DNA of 64,000 nt from Micromonospora coriariae (lineage in GTDB: Bacteria > Actinomycetota > Actinomycetes > Mycobacteriales > Micromonosporaceae). A program made the position numbers and the translations under genes. Shown here one piece after another: positions 10,185-17,822 of this stretch. Where the stretch lies: assembly GCF_900091455.1 (NCBI RefSeq), contig NZ_LT607412.1, forward strand, positions 2,542,001-2,606,000. Direction: 5' to 3'. The notes below the pieces were generated by a model, which saw only the letters and a program-made list of their open reading frames with translations, had not been told where the DNA came from and did not search any database. Every line of letters begins with the position of its first letter. The first letter of the stretch is position 1.

Positions 10185-11759
10185 ATGCTCACCCACTCCA
10201 CCCGGCGCTGGCTCGCCGGACTGGGCGTAGCAGGCGCGTTCGTCGCCGCCTCCGCCAGTCCGGCCGTCGCCACCGAAGAAGCGCCCATCGAACTGGGCGT
10301 CTACTTCGGCGACACGACCATCGCGCTCAACTCCCCCGGCAAGATGGAATCCGCAACCGTCTACAGCAGCGCCCCCGTCGTGCTCCGCGATGTCACTGTC
10401 CGCTACGACTACCGTGGCCTGGCGGACAAGGTCACCATCGCGCGGGAGGCAGGCACGGGCGACTGCACCACGCCCGAGAAGGGCGTCCTGCTCTGCACCG
10501 AACCGTGGGAGGTCGGTGTGGACGAGTGGGGCCTCGGCGGCTTCTTCCCCGTCGTCATCGCGCCCACCGAGGATGCGAAGGACGGGGATGCGGGCACCGT
10601 CAAGGTGACGTTCAGCGCCCCAGGTTTCGACGCCGTCAGCCACGACGCCAAGATCCGTGTGGGTGAGGGTGTCGACCTCGCCGCCGGGCCCGGTACAAAG
10701 GTGTCAGCGGCACCCGGCGGAAAGTTCACCAGCGCCCTCAAGGTCAGCAACACCGGTGAGACGACCGCCAAGGGCGCGAGCGTCGTCTTCTACAACGACT
10801 ACGGCATCCTCGCCGACAAGCACTACAGCAACTGCACCTATGTGGACGACACACTGCGCAGCTGCCACTTCGACGAGGATCTTGCACCGGACGCCACCTA
10901 CGGCGTCAACCTCGCTTACCGGCTCGGGAAGGACACGTACGCTCCGGGCTCCCAGGTCGGCGAGATTGTCTGGATGACGCCCGCGGAGTTCGAGGACTAC
11001 GAGGCGTATCTCGACAGCGCGGGGGTTTCGGCGGGCGAGCCGGGGACCGGCGGGAAGCTCACCCTCGTCGAGCTCCCCACGAAGTCCGGAGCCCGCGGGT
11101 TCCAGGCCGACATCGACCCGGAAAACAACCGGTCCCTGCTTGAGGTCACGGTGACCGGCAAGAACGGCACCGACCTCGAGGCGATCGGCGACAAGGCCAC
11201 CGGCAAGAAGGGCGACGAGGTCGACGTCACCGTCGGCTTCCGCAACAACGGTCCGGCAACGCTGGACCACAGCCGTGGTGGCTCTCCGGTCACTCACATG
11301 AACGTGGAGATCCCGAAGAACACCACCGTCGTGGCGGCTCCGGACTTCTGCTTCCCGATCACCGGTGACGAGTGGGGCGAGCCGGGCGAGCCGGGCGGCC
11401 GGCTCTACGGCTGCTACCCGACGCCGTTCATCAAGGCTGGCGACCAGGAGACGGCCGACTTCACGCTTCGGATCGACAAGGTGGTCCCGAACGACACCGG
11501 CACTGTCAAGATCAACCTGCCCTGCCGGTGCGACGGCGGCTTCTACGCCGACCTGAAGCCGGCGAACGACACCGCCAAGATCCTGGTGAACGCGTCCGGC
11601 GAGGGCGGCGAGGGCGGTGAGGGCGGTGGCGACGGTGGCGGCCTGCCGGTCACCGGCCAGTCGACCGGCCTGATCGCCGGCATCGGCGCGCTGCTGCTCG
11701 CCGCGGGCGTCGGCGGCTACCTGGTGGCGAAGCGCCGCCGGACCCGCTTCGTCGCCTGA
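10185..11759 (+). CDS. Secreted cell-wall surface protein with LPXTG-like sorting signal
   Basis: 524 residues. The signal peptide (RRWLAGLGVAGAFVAASA) has a likely cut after ASPAVA near residue 29. Several beta-rich, DUF11-like domains follow (KVSNTGETTAKGASVVFYN, VTVGFRNNGPATLDHSRGG). A Gly/Glu spacer is followed by LPVTG at 487-491, a 20-residue membrane segment and the tail KRRRTRFVA. This is a classic sortase substrate anchored to peptidoglycan. GGAGGAA lies 8 bases before ATG 10185, and a TAAGAT -10-like box is at 10138-10143. No sortase gene is nearby. Adhesin or matrix protein is the likely role; the ligand is unknown. Confidence 0.88.
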   Translation: MLTHSTRRWLAGLGVAGAFVAASASPAVATEEAPIELGVYFGDTTIALNSPGKMESATVYSSAPVVLRDVTVRYDYRGLADKVTIAREAGTGDCTTPEKGVLLCTEPWEVGVDEWGLGGFFPVVIAPTEDAKDGDAGTVKVTFSAPGFDAVSHDAKIRVGEGVDLAAGPGTKVSAAPGGKFTSALKVSNTGETTAKGASVVFYNDYGILADKHYSNCTYVDDTLRSCHFDEDLAPDATYGVNLAYRLGKDTYAPGSQVGEIVWMTPAEFEDYEAYLDSAGVSAGEPGTGGKLTLVELPTKSGARGFQADIDPENNRSLLEVTVTGKNGTDLEAIGDKATGKKGDEVDVTVGFRNNGPATLDHSRGGSPVTHMNVEIPKNTTVVAAPDFCFPITGDEWGEPGEPGGRLYGCYPTPFIKAGDQETADFTLRIDKVVPNDTGTVKINLPCRCDGGFYADLKPANDTAKILVNASGEGGEGGEGGGDGGGLPVTGQSTGLIAGIGALLLAAGVGGYLVAKRRRTRFVA

Positions 11760-11775
11760 CCCAACCCGCACCACC

Positions 11776-11809
11776 GGTGCCCCGCCGACCACCCGGTCGG
11801 CGGGGCACC
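11776..11809. terminator. Terminator after the LPXTG protein gene
   Basis: Perfect 14-bp stem GGTGCCCCGCCGAC (11776-11789) and GTCGGCGGGGCACC (11796-11809) with a 6-base loop, beginning 17 bases after the stop codon. Confidence 0.85.
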
Positions 11810-11907
11810 GTCGTTGCGGCACCCCTCGCCTCGGGGGATGCGCCAGCGGGTGGTGTGGGCCCGGTCCGGCGCGGCACGAGACCCGGCCTTCGGTACCCTT
11901 TGTGGCC

Positions 11908-12723
11908 GTGGACACAGCTGAGAAGACCCGCACGCTCGCGGAGAGCGTCGCCCTGAACCCGCTCGATCCCAAGGAGCTGTTGCAGACCTTCGGGCTCATC
12001 GGCGTCTGGGTGATCCTCTTCGCCGAGACCGGCCTGCTGGTGGGCTTCTTCTTCCCCGGCGACTCGCTGCTGTTCCTGGCCGGGGTGGCCGCCTCGCCCG
12101 TGGCGGACGCCATCTTCGGCGACGGCACCCGGCTCTCCCTGGCCGGCCTGCTGATCGGTGGCCCGATCTGCGCGATCCTCGGCGCCCAGTTGGGGCACTG
12201 GCTCGGCGCGCGGTACGGCCGGCGGATGTTCGAGCGCCCCAACTCCCGACTCTTCAAGAAGGAGTACGTGGAGAAGGCGGAGTACTACTTCCAGAAGTTC
12301 GGCCCGGCGAAGGCCGTGGTGCTGGCCCGCTTCATCCCGATCGTCCGGACGTTCCTCAACCCGGTCGCCGGCGCGCTCGGCATGCCGGCCCGGCAGTTCC
12401 TGCTCTGGAACATCGTCGGCGCGGTGCTGTGGGTGGACGGCATCCTGCTGATCGGCTACCTGCTGGCCGAGCAGATCTACCAGGCCATCGGCGACAAGAT
12501 CGACCACTACATCCTGCCGGTGGTGGCCCTGATCATCGTGATCTCGGTGCTGCCGATCTTCTTCGAGTTTCTCCGCGACCGGCGGGCCCGCAAGCGTGGC
12601 GAGGCGGTAGCGGTGGTCGCGGCGGCCAGCGCCGTCGGCGCGGTCGAAGCGGCCCGTGAGACGTTCGACCACGACGAGCACCCGCACGGCCGCCAGCGCC
12701 CGGAGCACGGGCAGGAGCGCTGA
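11908..12723 (+). CDS. DedA-family membrane protein
   Basis: About 271 residues, with the DedA/SNARE-associated domain: LIGVWVILFAETGLLVGFFF, PGDSLLFLAG, GAQLGHWLGARYGRRMF, ARFIPIVRTFLNPVAGALGM. The F-x-R-x-x-P-x-x-R segment holds the conserved basic residues of the family. Members are undecaprenyl-phosphate or phospholipid flippases in the inner membrane; the substrate here is unassigned. The in-frame GTGs are at 11902 and 11908. 11908 is preferred because TACCCT (11894-11899) lies 8 bases before it, the leaderless spacing seen elsewhere in the window. It corresponds to Rv0364 beside fba in M. tuberculosis. Confidence 0.93.
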   Translation: MDTAEKTRTLAESVALNPLDPKELLQTFGLIGVWVILFAETGLLVGFFFPGDSLLFLAGVAASPVADAIFGDGTRLSLAGLLIGGPICAILGAQLGHWLGARYGRRMFERPNSRLFKKEYVEKAEYYFQKFGPAKAVVLARFIPIVRTFLNPVAGALGMPARQFLLWNIVGAVLWVDGILLIGYLLAEQIYQAIGDKIDHYILPVVALIIVISVLPIFFEFLRDRRARKRGEAVAVVAAASAVGAVEAARETFDHDEHPHGRQRPEHGQER

Positions 12724-12736
12724 ACCCTGGGTACGA

Positions 12737-12772
12737 CGACGGCCGGCCCCCTGGTGAGGGGGTCGGCCGTCG
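12737..12772. terminator. dedA terminator
   Basis: Stem CGACGGCCGGCCCCCT against AGGGGGTCGGCCGTCG with a single G-U pair and a 4-base loop, beginning 14 bases after the dedA stop codon. Confidence 0.85.
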
Positions 12773-12893
12773 ACATGTCGGACCCGGCCTCCGGCGGTGC
12801 GGCCGGGGACGAGCAGGCGTCACCGCGCGGTGGCGCCACCCCTGGCTCGCCACCGAACACCATCCCGGCGCGGGACGATGCGCAGCGCCTGCT

Positions 12894-13271
12894 TCAGCGG
12901 GCCTTCTTGGTGGCCCGCTTACGCGGCGGGGTCAGCAGGTCGGCGATCGTCGCGATCGCACTCGGGACCAGCCGGTAGTACGCCCAGACACCGCGCTTCT
13001 CCCGCTCCAGCAAGCCGGCCTCGGTGAGGATACGCAAGTGGTGACTGACCGTCGGCTGAGAGAGGCCGAGCGGCGCCGTCAGGTCACAGACGCACGCCTC
13101 GCCCTCAGGGGCCGACTGGATCAGGCTGAGCAGCCGCAGCCGAGCGGGATCGGCAAGGGCCTTGAGGACCCCCGCGAGACGCTCGGCATCGGCACGTTCG
13201 ATCGGCTCACCGGCAAGCGGCGAGATCTGAGGCATAGTCATTTCGGCCAACGCAGTTCCCACGTATTCCAT
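12894..13271 (-). CDS. ArsR/SmtB-family metal-type transcriptional regulator
   Basis: 125 residues, winged helix: ALADPARLRLLSLIQS, then CVCDLTAPLGLSQPTVSHHL, with HTH recognition and wing LEREKRGVWAYYRLV. The CVCDL motif in the first HTH helix is the ArsR/CadC-type thiol metal site (known for the family). The Arg/Lys-rich C-terminus (PPRKRATKKAR) is unusual. No efflux or reductase gene is adjacent. Starts at 13271, 13241 and 13235 are all possible; none has a well-spaced ribosome binding site. The target is unknown and may include its own promoter. Confidence 0.85.
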   Translation of the reverse strand: MEYVGTALAEMTMPQISPLAGEPIERADAERLAGVLKALADPARLRLLSLIQSAPEGEACVCDLTAPLGLSQPTVSHHLRILTEAGLLEREKRGVWAYYRLVPSAIATIADLLTPPRKRATKKAR

Positions 13272-13328
13272 CCTTCCACCAGCAGCATCGATCCGCCTGC
13301 ATATCAGCAGATCCGAATCGGCAAACTT

Positions 13329-13868
13329 TTACGCCACAAGGCCGAGGTCAGCCAACGTATAGGCCGCCCGGTACGGCAATCCGGCGGCTCGCACCGCGTC
13401 GCCGGCACCTCGATCAACAATAACCGCCACGCCCACGACTTCAGCCCCGGCCTCACGAAGCGCCTCGACCGCGGTCAACACACTTCCGCCTGTCGTGGAC
13501 GTATCCTCCACCGCCAACACTCGGCGGCCGACCACCTCCGGTCCCTCGATACGCCGTTGTAGACCGTGGGCCTTACCCGCCTTGCGCACCACAAAAGCGT
13601 CCAGGGCCCGACCGGTCGGAACAGCGGCGTGCAGCATCGAGAGCGCGACAGGGTCCGCGCCCAGGGTGAGCCCGCCGACGGCGTCGTACTCCCAGTCGGC
13701 GGTGAGGTCGAGCAGCACCCGGCCAACCAACGGAGCGGCCCGGTGATGGAGCGTGACGCGACGCAGATCGACGTACCAGTCTGCCTCCCGCCCCGAGGAG
13801 AGCACGACCCGTCCGTGGACCACAGCCAGGTCGGTAATGAATTTACGCAGGTCGTCGTGGTCCCCCAT
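13329..13868 (-). CDS. pyrE: Orotate phosphoribosyltransferase
   Basis: Forms OMP from orotate and PRPP in pyrimidine synthesis. The 179 residues begin MGDHDDLRKFITDLAVVHGR and have SSGREADWYVDLRRVTL, GADPVALSML, VVRKAGKAHG and the PRPP loop RVLAVEDTSTTGGSVLTAVE, in which the acidic pair is present as ED. The length matches the mycobacterial enzyme. ATG 13868 is chosen over the upstream in-frame start at 13916; TAACCT lies 8 bases upstream on the minus strand, suggesting a leaderless message. pyrE lies close to clpB, as in M. tuberculosis. Confidence 0.95.
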   Translation of the reverse strand: MGDHDDLRKFITDLAVVHGRVVLSSGREADWYVDLRRVTLHHRAAPLVGRVLLDLTADWEYDAVGGLTLGADPVALSMLHAAVPTGRALDAFVVRKAGKAHGLQRRIEGPEVVGRRVLAVEDTSTTGGSVLTAVEALREAGAEVVGVAVIVDRGAGDAVRAAGLPYRAAYTLADLGLVA

Positions 13869-14037
13869 GGCGATAGAGGTTACTGCGCAAGTCTGAACGC
13901 CGCGTGTGGGGTCCACCCTGATCAGCCCGGTGGGGGACAGATGGTTGGCGATGTTCGACTACGCTCAGCAATCGGACCGATTGCGGCGAGCCAACGCACC
14001 GGCACCGGCGCCGGGAGACCGGGCGGCCCGTGGAGGC

Positions 14038-14847
14038 TCAGCTCTCGTCTCGGCCGATCCTGCCGCGGGTGTCCCGGGCGACCGCCTGGAGCAGCCTCCG
14101 CGGCGCGTGCCGCAGACCGGCGACGGCCACTTTGTACTTCCATGCAGGAATGCTGACCAACTTGCCTTTGCCCAGGTCACGCAAGGCTTCGCCGACCACA
14201 TCCTCGGCCCGCAGCCACATCCACTCGGGCGTCTTCGACATGTTGATGCCAGCCCGCTGATGGAACTCCGTACGGGTGTAGCCGGGGCAGAGGGCCATCA
14301 CCCGGACCCCGTACGGCCGTGCCGACTGGCCAACGGACTCGCTGAAATTGGTCACCCACGCCTTGCTGGCCGAGTAGGTCGATCCCGGCATCACCGCGCC
14401 GAATCCGGCAACCGAAGAGACATTTATCACTGCCCCATCGCGCCGTTCGGTCATCGGCCGTAGGGCCGCCATGGTCAGCCGCATGACCGCGTGCACGTTG
14501 AGCCGCAGCAGGCGGGCCTCGTCTTCGGCGGAGGAGCGCAGGAACGGTTTGTTCAGGCTGATCCCGGCGTTGTTGATCAGCAGGTGCACGGGACTGCCGT
14601 CGGTGAGCCGCTGCTCCACCACGGCGCAGCCGTCGTCGGTGGACAGGTCCGCCGAGATCGTCTCGACTTCGCGGCCGTGTCGGGCACCCAGCTCGGTGGC
14701 CAGCTCGGTCAACCGGCCCGCGTCCCGAGCGACAAGCACCAGGTGCCAGCCGTCAGCGGCCAGCCGACGGGTGAACGCAGCGCCGATGCCGGCGGTCGCG
14801 CCGGTGATCAGGGCCCGTCGCTCGGCGGTGGCGGGGTCGAGCGTCAC
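14038..14847 (-). CDS. Short-chain dehydrogenase/reductase (SDR)
   Basis: 269 residues of classical SDR fold. The cofactor loop is LITGATAGIGAAF, then NNAGIS, the catalytic Ser in VINVSSVAGFG and the catalytic YSASK. LVARDAGRLTELA after beta-2 suggests NADP(H) preference (Arg at the binding position). The segment after the active site (ALCPGYTRTEFHQRAGINMS) matches the actinobacterial DltE/YqjQ-like group. The substrate cannot be told. It starts 9 bases after the end of the membrane protein gene upstream, so they are probably one transcript. Confidence 0.9.
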   Translation of the reverse strand: MTLDPATAERRALITGATAGIGAAFTRRLAADGWHLVLVARDAGRLTELATELGARHGREVETISADLSTDDGCAVVEQRLTDGSPVHLLINNAGISLNKPFLRSSAEDEARLLRLNVHAVMRLTMAALRPMTERRDGAVINVSSVAGFGAVMPGSTYSASKAWVTNFSESVGQSARPYGVRVMALCPGYTRTEFHQRAGINMSKTPEWMWLRAEDVVGEALRDLGKGKLVSIPAWKYKVAVAGLRHAPRRLLQAVARDTRGRIGRDES

Positions 14848-14856
14848 GGGCGGTCC

Positions 14857-15522
14857 TCACCTGGGCGGGTACGGGGGCGCGGTCTGCGCCGGCGGCGGCT
14901 GGTGCGGGGCGGGTGCGAACCCGGGTGGGGCGGACGGAACGGTCGGCGTTGTCGGGCGGTGCCGACCGAACCAGGCGTTGGCCGCCGGCAGAGCCAGCAG
15001 CGTAGCTACCACAAGGTAACCGAGGCCCTGTCCGACGGAAAGCCCCGCGTTGAGCGGGATCCACCACGACGGGTACGCGTCACCGATCAGGCCCAGCAAC
15101 TCGGCGGTGCCCCGCTCACCGGCGCCCAACCGCAGCGGCGCGGCCCGTTCGCCGACGAGCACCGCCACGCTGCAGCAGCCAGCGAGCAGGCCGAGCCCGC
15201 AGACGACCCAGGTGGCCATCCGGACGCCGGCACGACCTGTCAGCAGCCCGAGGGCCAGGCCGGCGAGCACCGGCGCGGAGAGTGCCGTCACCACCGCCGA
15301 AACCGCCGCGGACGCACGCAGCAGGGTCACCACATCGTCGATCTGCTGCGGGCTCGCCGAGGTGTCCCGGGCGGCGGAGCGGAACGCGTCGACCGTGCGG
15401 CCGAGCACCGCCAGGTCGATGACGGTGTACGCGAGTGCGGCGATCGCCATCACCAGCAGCACGGCCGTGGCCAGCAGGACCACGGCCGGCCGGCGCGCCG
15501 GTGCCGATTCCGGGTACGACAC
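14857..15522 (-). CDS. Four-helix membrane protein, paralogue of the next gene upstream
   Basis: 221 residues from GTG 15522, with GGAGGGA 6-8 bases upstream. There are four hydrophobic segments (about 14-36, 70-95, 105-122, 150-175), an extracytoplasmic loop between TM1 and TM2, and a Pro-rich tail (APPGFAPAPHQPPPAQTAPP). Both proteins share the layout TM1, charged loop, TM2/TM3, loop with PSW before TM4 (AYPSWWIPLN here, ALPSWITPVS in the paralogue), then LALPAANAWF versus LALPKANEFF. I recognise no named family. Confidence 0.75.
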   Translation of the reverse strand: MSYPESAPARRPAVVLLATAVLLVMAIAALAYTVIDLAVLGRTVDAFRSAARDTSASPQQIDDVVTLLRASAAVSAVVTALSAPVLAGLALGLLTGRAGVRMATWVVCGLGLLAGCCSVAVLVGERAAPLRLGAGERGTAELLGLIGDAYPSWWIPLNAGLSVGQGLGYLVVATLLALPAANAWFGRHRPTTPTVPSAPPGFAPAPHQPPPAQTAPPYPPR

Positions 15523-15594
15523 GACGAATCCCTCCGGTAGGCGTCGGGTTGCAACCTACTCGGAGGGATCGTCGGCGTCGTGGTTATCGAGCGG

Positions 15595-16434
15595 TCAACT
15601 CGTCGACGGCGGGGTCGGCCCGGGACGGTCGGCCGGCGGCGTGTCGTCCGGTCGGTCCGTGCCGGACGGGCCCGACGAGGGCGACGGCCCGGGCGGCGGC
15701 GGGTAACCCGGCTCCGACCCGGTCGTCTGGCCCGGCGTCGACGGGTAACCCGGCTCGCCACCCGACGGGTAGCCCGGCTGACCGGGAGCCTGCGGGTAGC
15801 CCGGCTGACCCGGCGCCTGCGGGTAACCGGGGTAGCTGGCACCCGGGGTCGGCGGCTCCCAACCCGCGGTGGGCTTGCGGAAGAACTCGTTGGCCTTCGG
15901 GAGCGCCAGCAGGATCAGCGCCGCGAGCAGCGCGAGCAGGCTGACCACGCCGAGCAGGAGGCTGACCGGGGTGATCCAGGAGGGCAGCGCCTCGTCCAGC
16001 CGGCGCTGGATCTCCTCACCGCTCGGCATGTCGCCGCCGGTGTTCCCGCCGGTGGTGAAGCTGCCGGCGGCCCCGCTGAGCAGGGTGCCGCCCACGCAGC
16101 AGACCATGATGCCGCCGATGATCCAGGTGGTGATCCGGGCGCCGTTGCGGCCCTGGTTGTTGAGCAGGGCCAGCACGCCCAGGGCGACCGCGAGCAGCAG
16201 CAGCAGGATGCTGGTGCCGATGCCGAAGGCGAAGAAGAAGTCCGCCACCTGCTCGGCACCGTCGGCGGAGCTGCCCTCGTACGCCTCACGGAGCACGTCA
16301 CGGGTCTTGCCGATGGTGGCGAGGGTGAGGATCAGACTGATCACCTGGCACGCCAGGAACAGGAAGAGCAGGTAGCTGGAAATCGTCACGATGGACGGCC
16401 GCTGGCGGGCCGGCGTGCTCTGGGAATCGACCAC
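15595..16434 (-). CDS. Four-helix membrane protein with Pro/Gly/Tyr-rich tail
   Basis: 279 residues from GTG 16434, preceded by GGAAGGAGAATC. TM segments are at about 18-40, 70-92, 98-120 and 150-178, followed by a cytoplasmic tail of about 90 residues made of repeats such as PGYPQAPGQPGYP and GYPSTPGQTTGSEPGYP. It is a tandem paralogue of the downstream gene, sharing PSW and LALPKANEFF. Tails of this type are common in actinobacterial membrane proteins and are likely disordered. Function unknown; probably cotranscribed with its paralogue and the SDR. Confidence 0.78.
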   Translation of the reverse strand: MVDSQSTPARQRPSIVTISSYLLFLFLACQVISLILTLATIGKTRDVLREAYEGSSADGAEQVADFFFAFGIGTSILLLLLAVALGVLALLNNQGRNGARITTWIIGGIMVCCVGGTLLSGAAGSFTTGGNTGGDMPSGEEIQRRLDEALPSWITPVSLLLGVVSLLALLAALILLALPKANEFFRKPTAGWEPPTPGASYPGYPQAPGQPGYPQAPGQPGYPSGGEPGYPSTPGQTTGSEPGYPPPPGPSPSSGPSGTDRPDDTPPADRPGPTPPSTS

Positions 16435-16524
16435 GATTCTCCTTCCCTAAGATCGCCCACACCGTATCGGCAACTGGCCACTCTGGCATGCCGTGCCCAT
16501 CCCGGCGCGCCCTTCGGGCCCGGC

Positions 16525-17121
16525 TCAGCGCTCTTCGGCGGTGGGTCGAATCGTCAGCTCGGCGGGGTCGAGCAGGTCGCCCCGGGCTACCCTCCAACCC
16601 TCTTCGCCGTACGCCTCGAAGGAGAGTCGCGCGCCGCCGCCGGACTCGTAGTCGTGGTAGCGCATCGTCCCTGCTGCCGGCAGCCCGGTCTCGCCAATGG
16701 CGGTGTAACGCGCCTGCCCGGTCTCGGCCCAGGTGTAGCGCCGCCCGCCGAGGTCGATGGTCGGGGCGCCCGGGGTGACGGTCGCGCCCGGTTCGGCGGT
16801 CCAGAGCACCAACTCCAGGTCGAGGCCGTCGTCCACGGACAACCGGTGGCGGGTCCCGGAGGCATCGTCGAGCAGGTGCTGCACCCAGCTCCAGTCCCCC
16901 TCGACCAGGCGGATCGTGCCGCTCACCGCGTACTCCCGCTCGCGGATCCGCACGCGGTCGCCCGGGGCCAGTCGGTGCGGACCGCCGCGCGGCGGCCGTC
17001 CGCCGGGCACCGCACCGCCGGGCCGGGCCGCCGCCCGTCGTCGGGCCAGCACGATGATCACGATCACGGCCACCGCGATGACGGCCACCGCCGCCACCAG
17101 GTAAGTCATCGACCCGTCCAC
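16525..17121 (-). CDS. DUF4178-domain membrane-anchored protein
   Basis: 198 residues from GTG 17121, chosen because GGGGAGG lies 6 bases upstream. One N-terminal membrane helix (YLVAAVAVIAVAVIVIIVLA) is followed by an Arg/Gly/Pro linker and a DUF4178-like beta domain (LAPGDRVRIREREYAVSGTI, LVEGDWSWVQHLLDD, LELVLWTAEPG, RYTWAETGQARYTAIGETG, GWRVARGDLLDPAELTI). DUF4178 proteins often accompany PspA/SpeH-type membrane stress clusters; none is obvious here. Function unknown. Confidence 0.8.
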   Translation of the reverse strand: MDGSMTYLVAAVAVIAVAVIVIIVLARRRAAARPGGAVPGGRPPRGGPHRLAPGDRVRIREREYAVSGTIRLVEGDWSWVQHLLDDASGTRHRLSVDDGLDLELVLWTAEPGATVTPGAPTIDLGGRRYTWAETGQARYTAIGETGLPAAGTMRYHDYESGGGARLSFEAYGEEGWRVARGDLLDPAELTIRPTAEER

Positions 17122-17299
17122 CGACCACCTCCCCAGGTACGTCGGCGCAGACGGTAACAACCTCTGACACCGGAGCGACTCGCGTCGTGACGGAAAGCTC
17201 AGCTACGGACGGCGGCCGGATTGTCGCCCGGCGTGGTCGGCGGCACTGTGGACGAACTTGGAGCGGAACCGATCGGACTATTCCCGCCCGGCAAACGGA

Positions 17300-17683
17300 T
17301 CATGCGGCGGCGAGCCGTTCGGCGGCGTAGTCGCCGAGAGTGGTGCGCCCCATCACGCAGCCGACGAAGGTGGTGAACTCGGTCGGATCGTCCCGCAGTG
17401 ACGTCCAGGCCGCCCGGGCCGCCGTCGGGTCGATCCGCTCCAGCAGTGTGGCCGCGTACGCCCGGCCTGCGGGCGACCCGTCGGCCAGCACCCGGTCGAG
17501 CTGCCGGCGTACCTCCTCGGGGTGGTCGTCGAGGGTGGCCTCGATCCGCTGGTACGCCTCGGTCACCGGCAGCAGCGTGCCGGCGAACCCGACCCCACCG
17601 AAGGCGAGCGTGTCCGCCGCGACCAACTCGTCAACGGCCGAGTCGAGTTCCCGTTCCCACTTCTGCTTCCCGATGCCGAACAT
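17300..17683 (-). CDS. Conserved-type hypothetical protein
   Basis: 127 residues, mostly helical and soluble. It begins MFGIGKQKWERELDSAVDEL, then VTEAYQRIEATLDDHPEEVR, LERIDPTAARAAWTSLRDDP and a C-terminal GRTTLGDYAAERLAAA. GGAAAGGATGAGGGC precedes the ATG. I cannot name a family; it looks like a small immunity- or HEAT-like helical protein. It sits alone upstream of the inverted repeat that follows clpB. Confidence 0.65.
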   Translation of the reverse strand: MFGIGKQKWERELDSAVDELVAADTLAFGGVGFAGTLLPVTEAYQRIEATLDDHPEEVRRQLDRVLADGSPAGRAYAATLLERIDPTAARAAWTSLRDDPTEFTTFVGCVMGRTTLGDYAAERLAAA

Positions 17684-17720
17684 GCCCTCATCCTTTCCCC
17701 GCCCACACCGCCCCGACCCT

Positions 17721-17781
17721 GTTGATCATGAAGTTATTGCCACGACTCGCCGAGCCGGAGGGCAACAACTTCATGATCAAC
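17721..17781. repeat. Long inverted repeat GTTGATCATGAAGTT...AACTTCATGATCAAC, likely clpB terminator
   Basis: Arms 17721-17741 and 17761-17781 match at 20 of 21 positions around a 19-base spacer. It lies 42 bases past the clpB stop on the minus strand, so it can end clpB transcription. It is strikingly AT-rich compared with everything around it. From memory, GTTGATCATGAAGTT palindromes are dispersed in Micromonosporaceae intergenic regions, so it is probably a repeat family member reused as a terminator. Confidence 0.85.
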
Positions 17782-17822
17782 GCGGGTGGGCCGGGCCGGG
17801 AGGCACGGACAGGACAGGTGGG

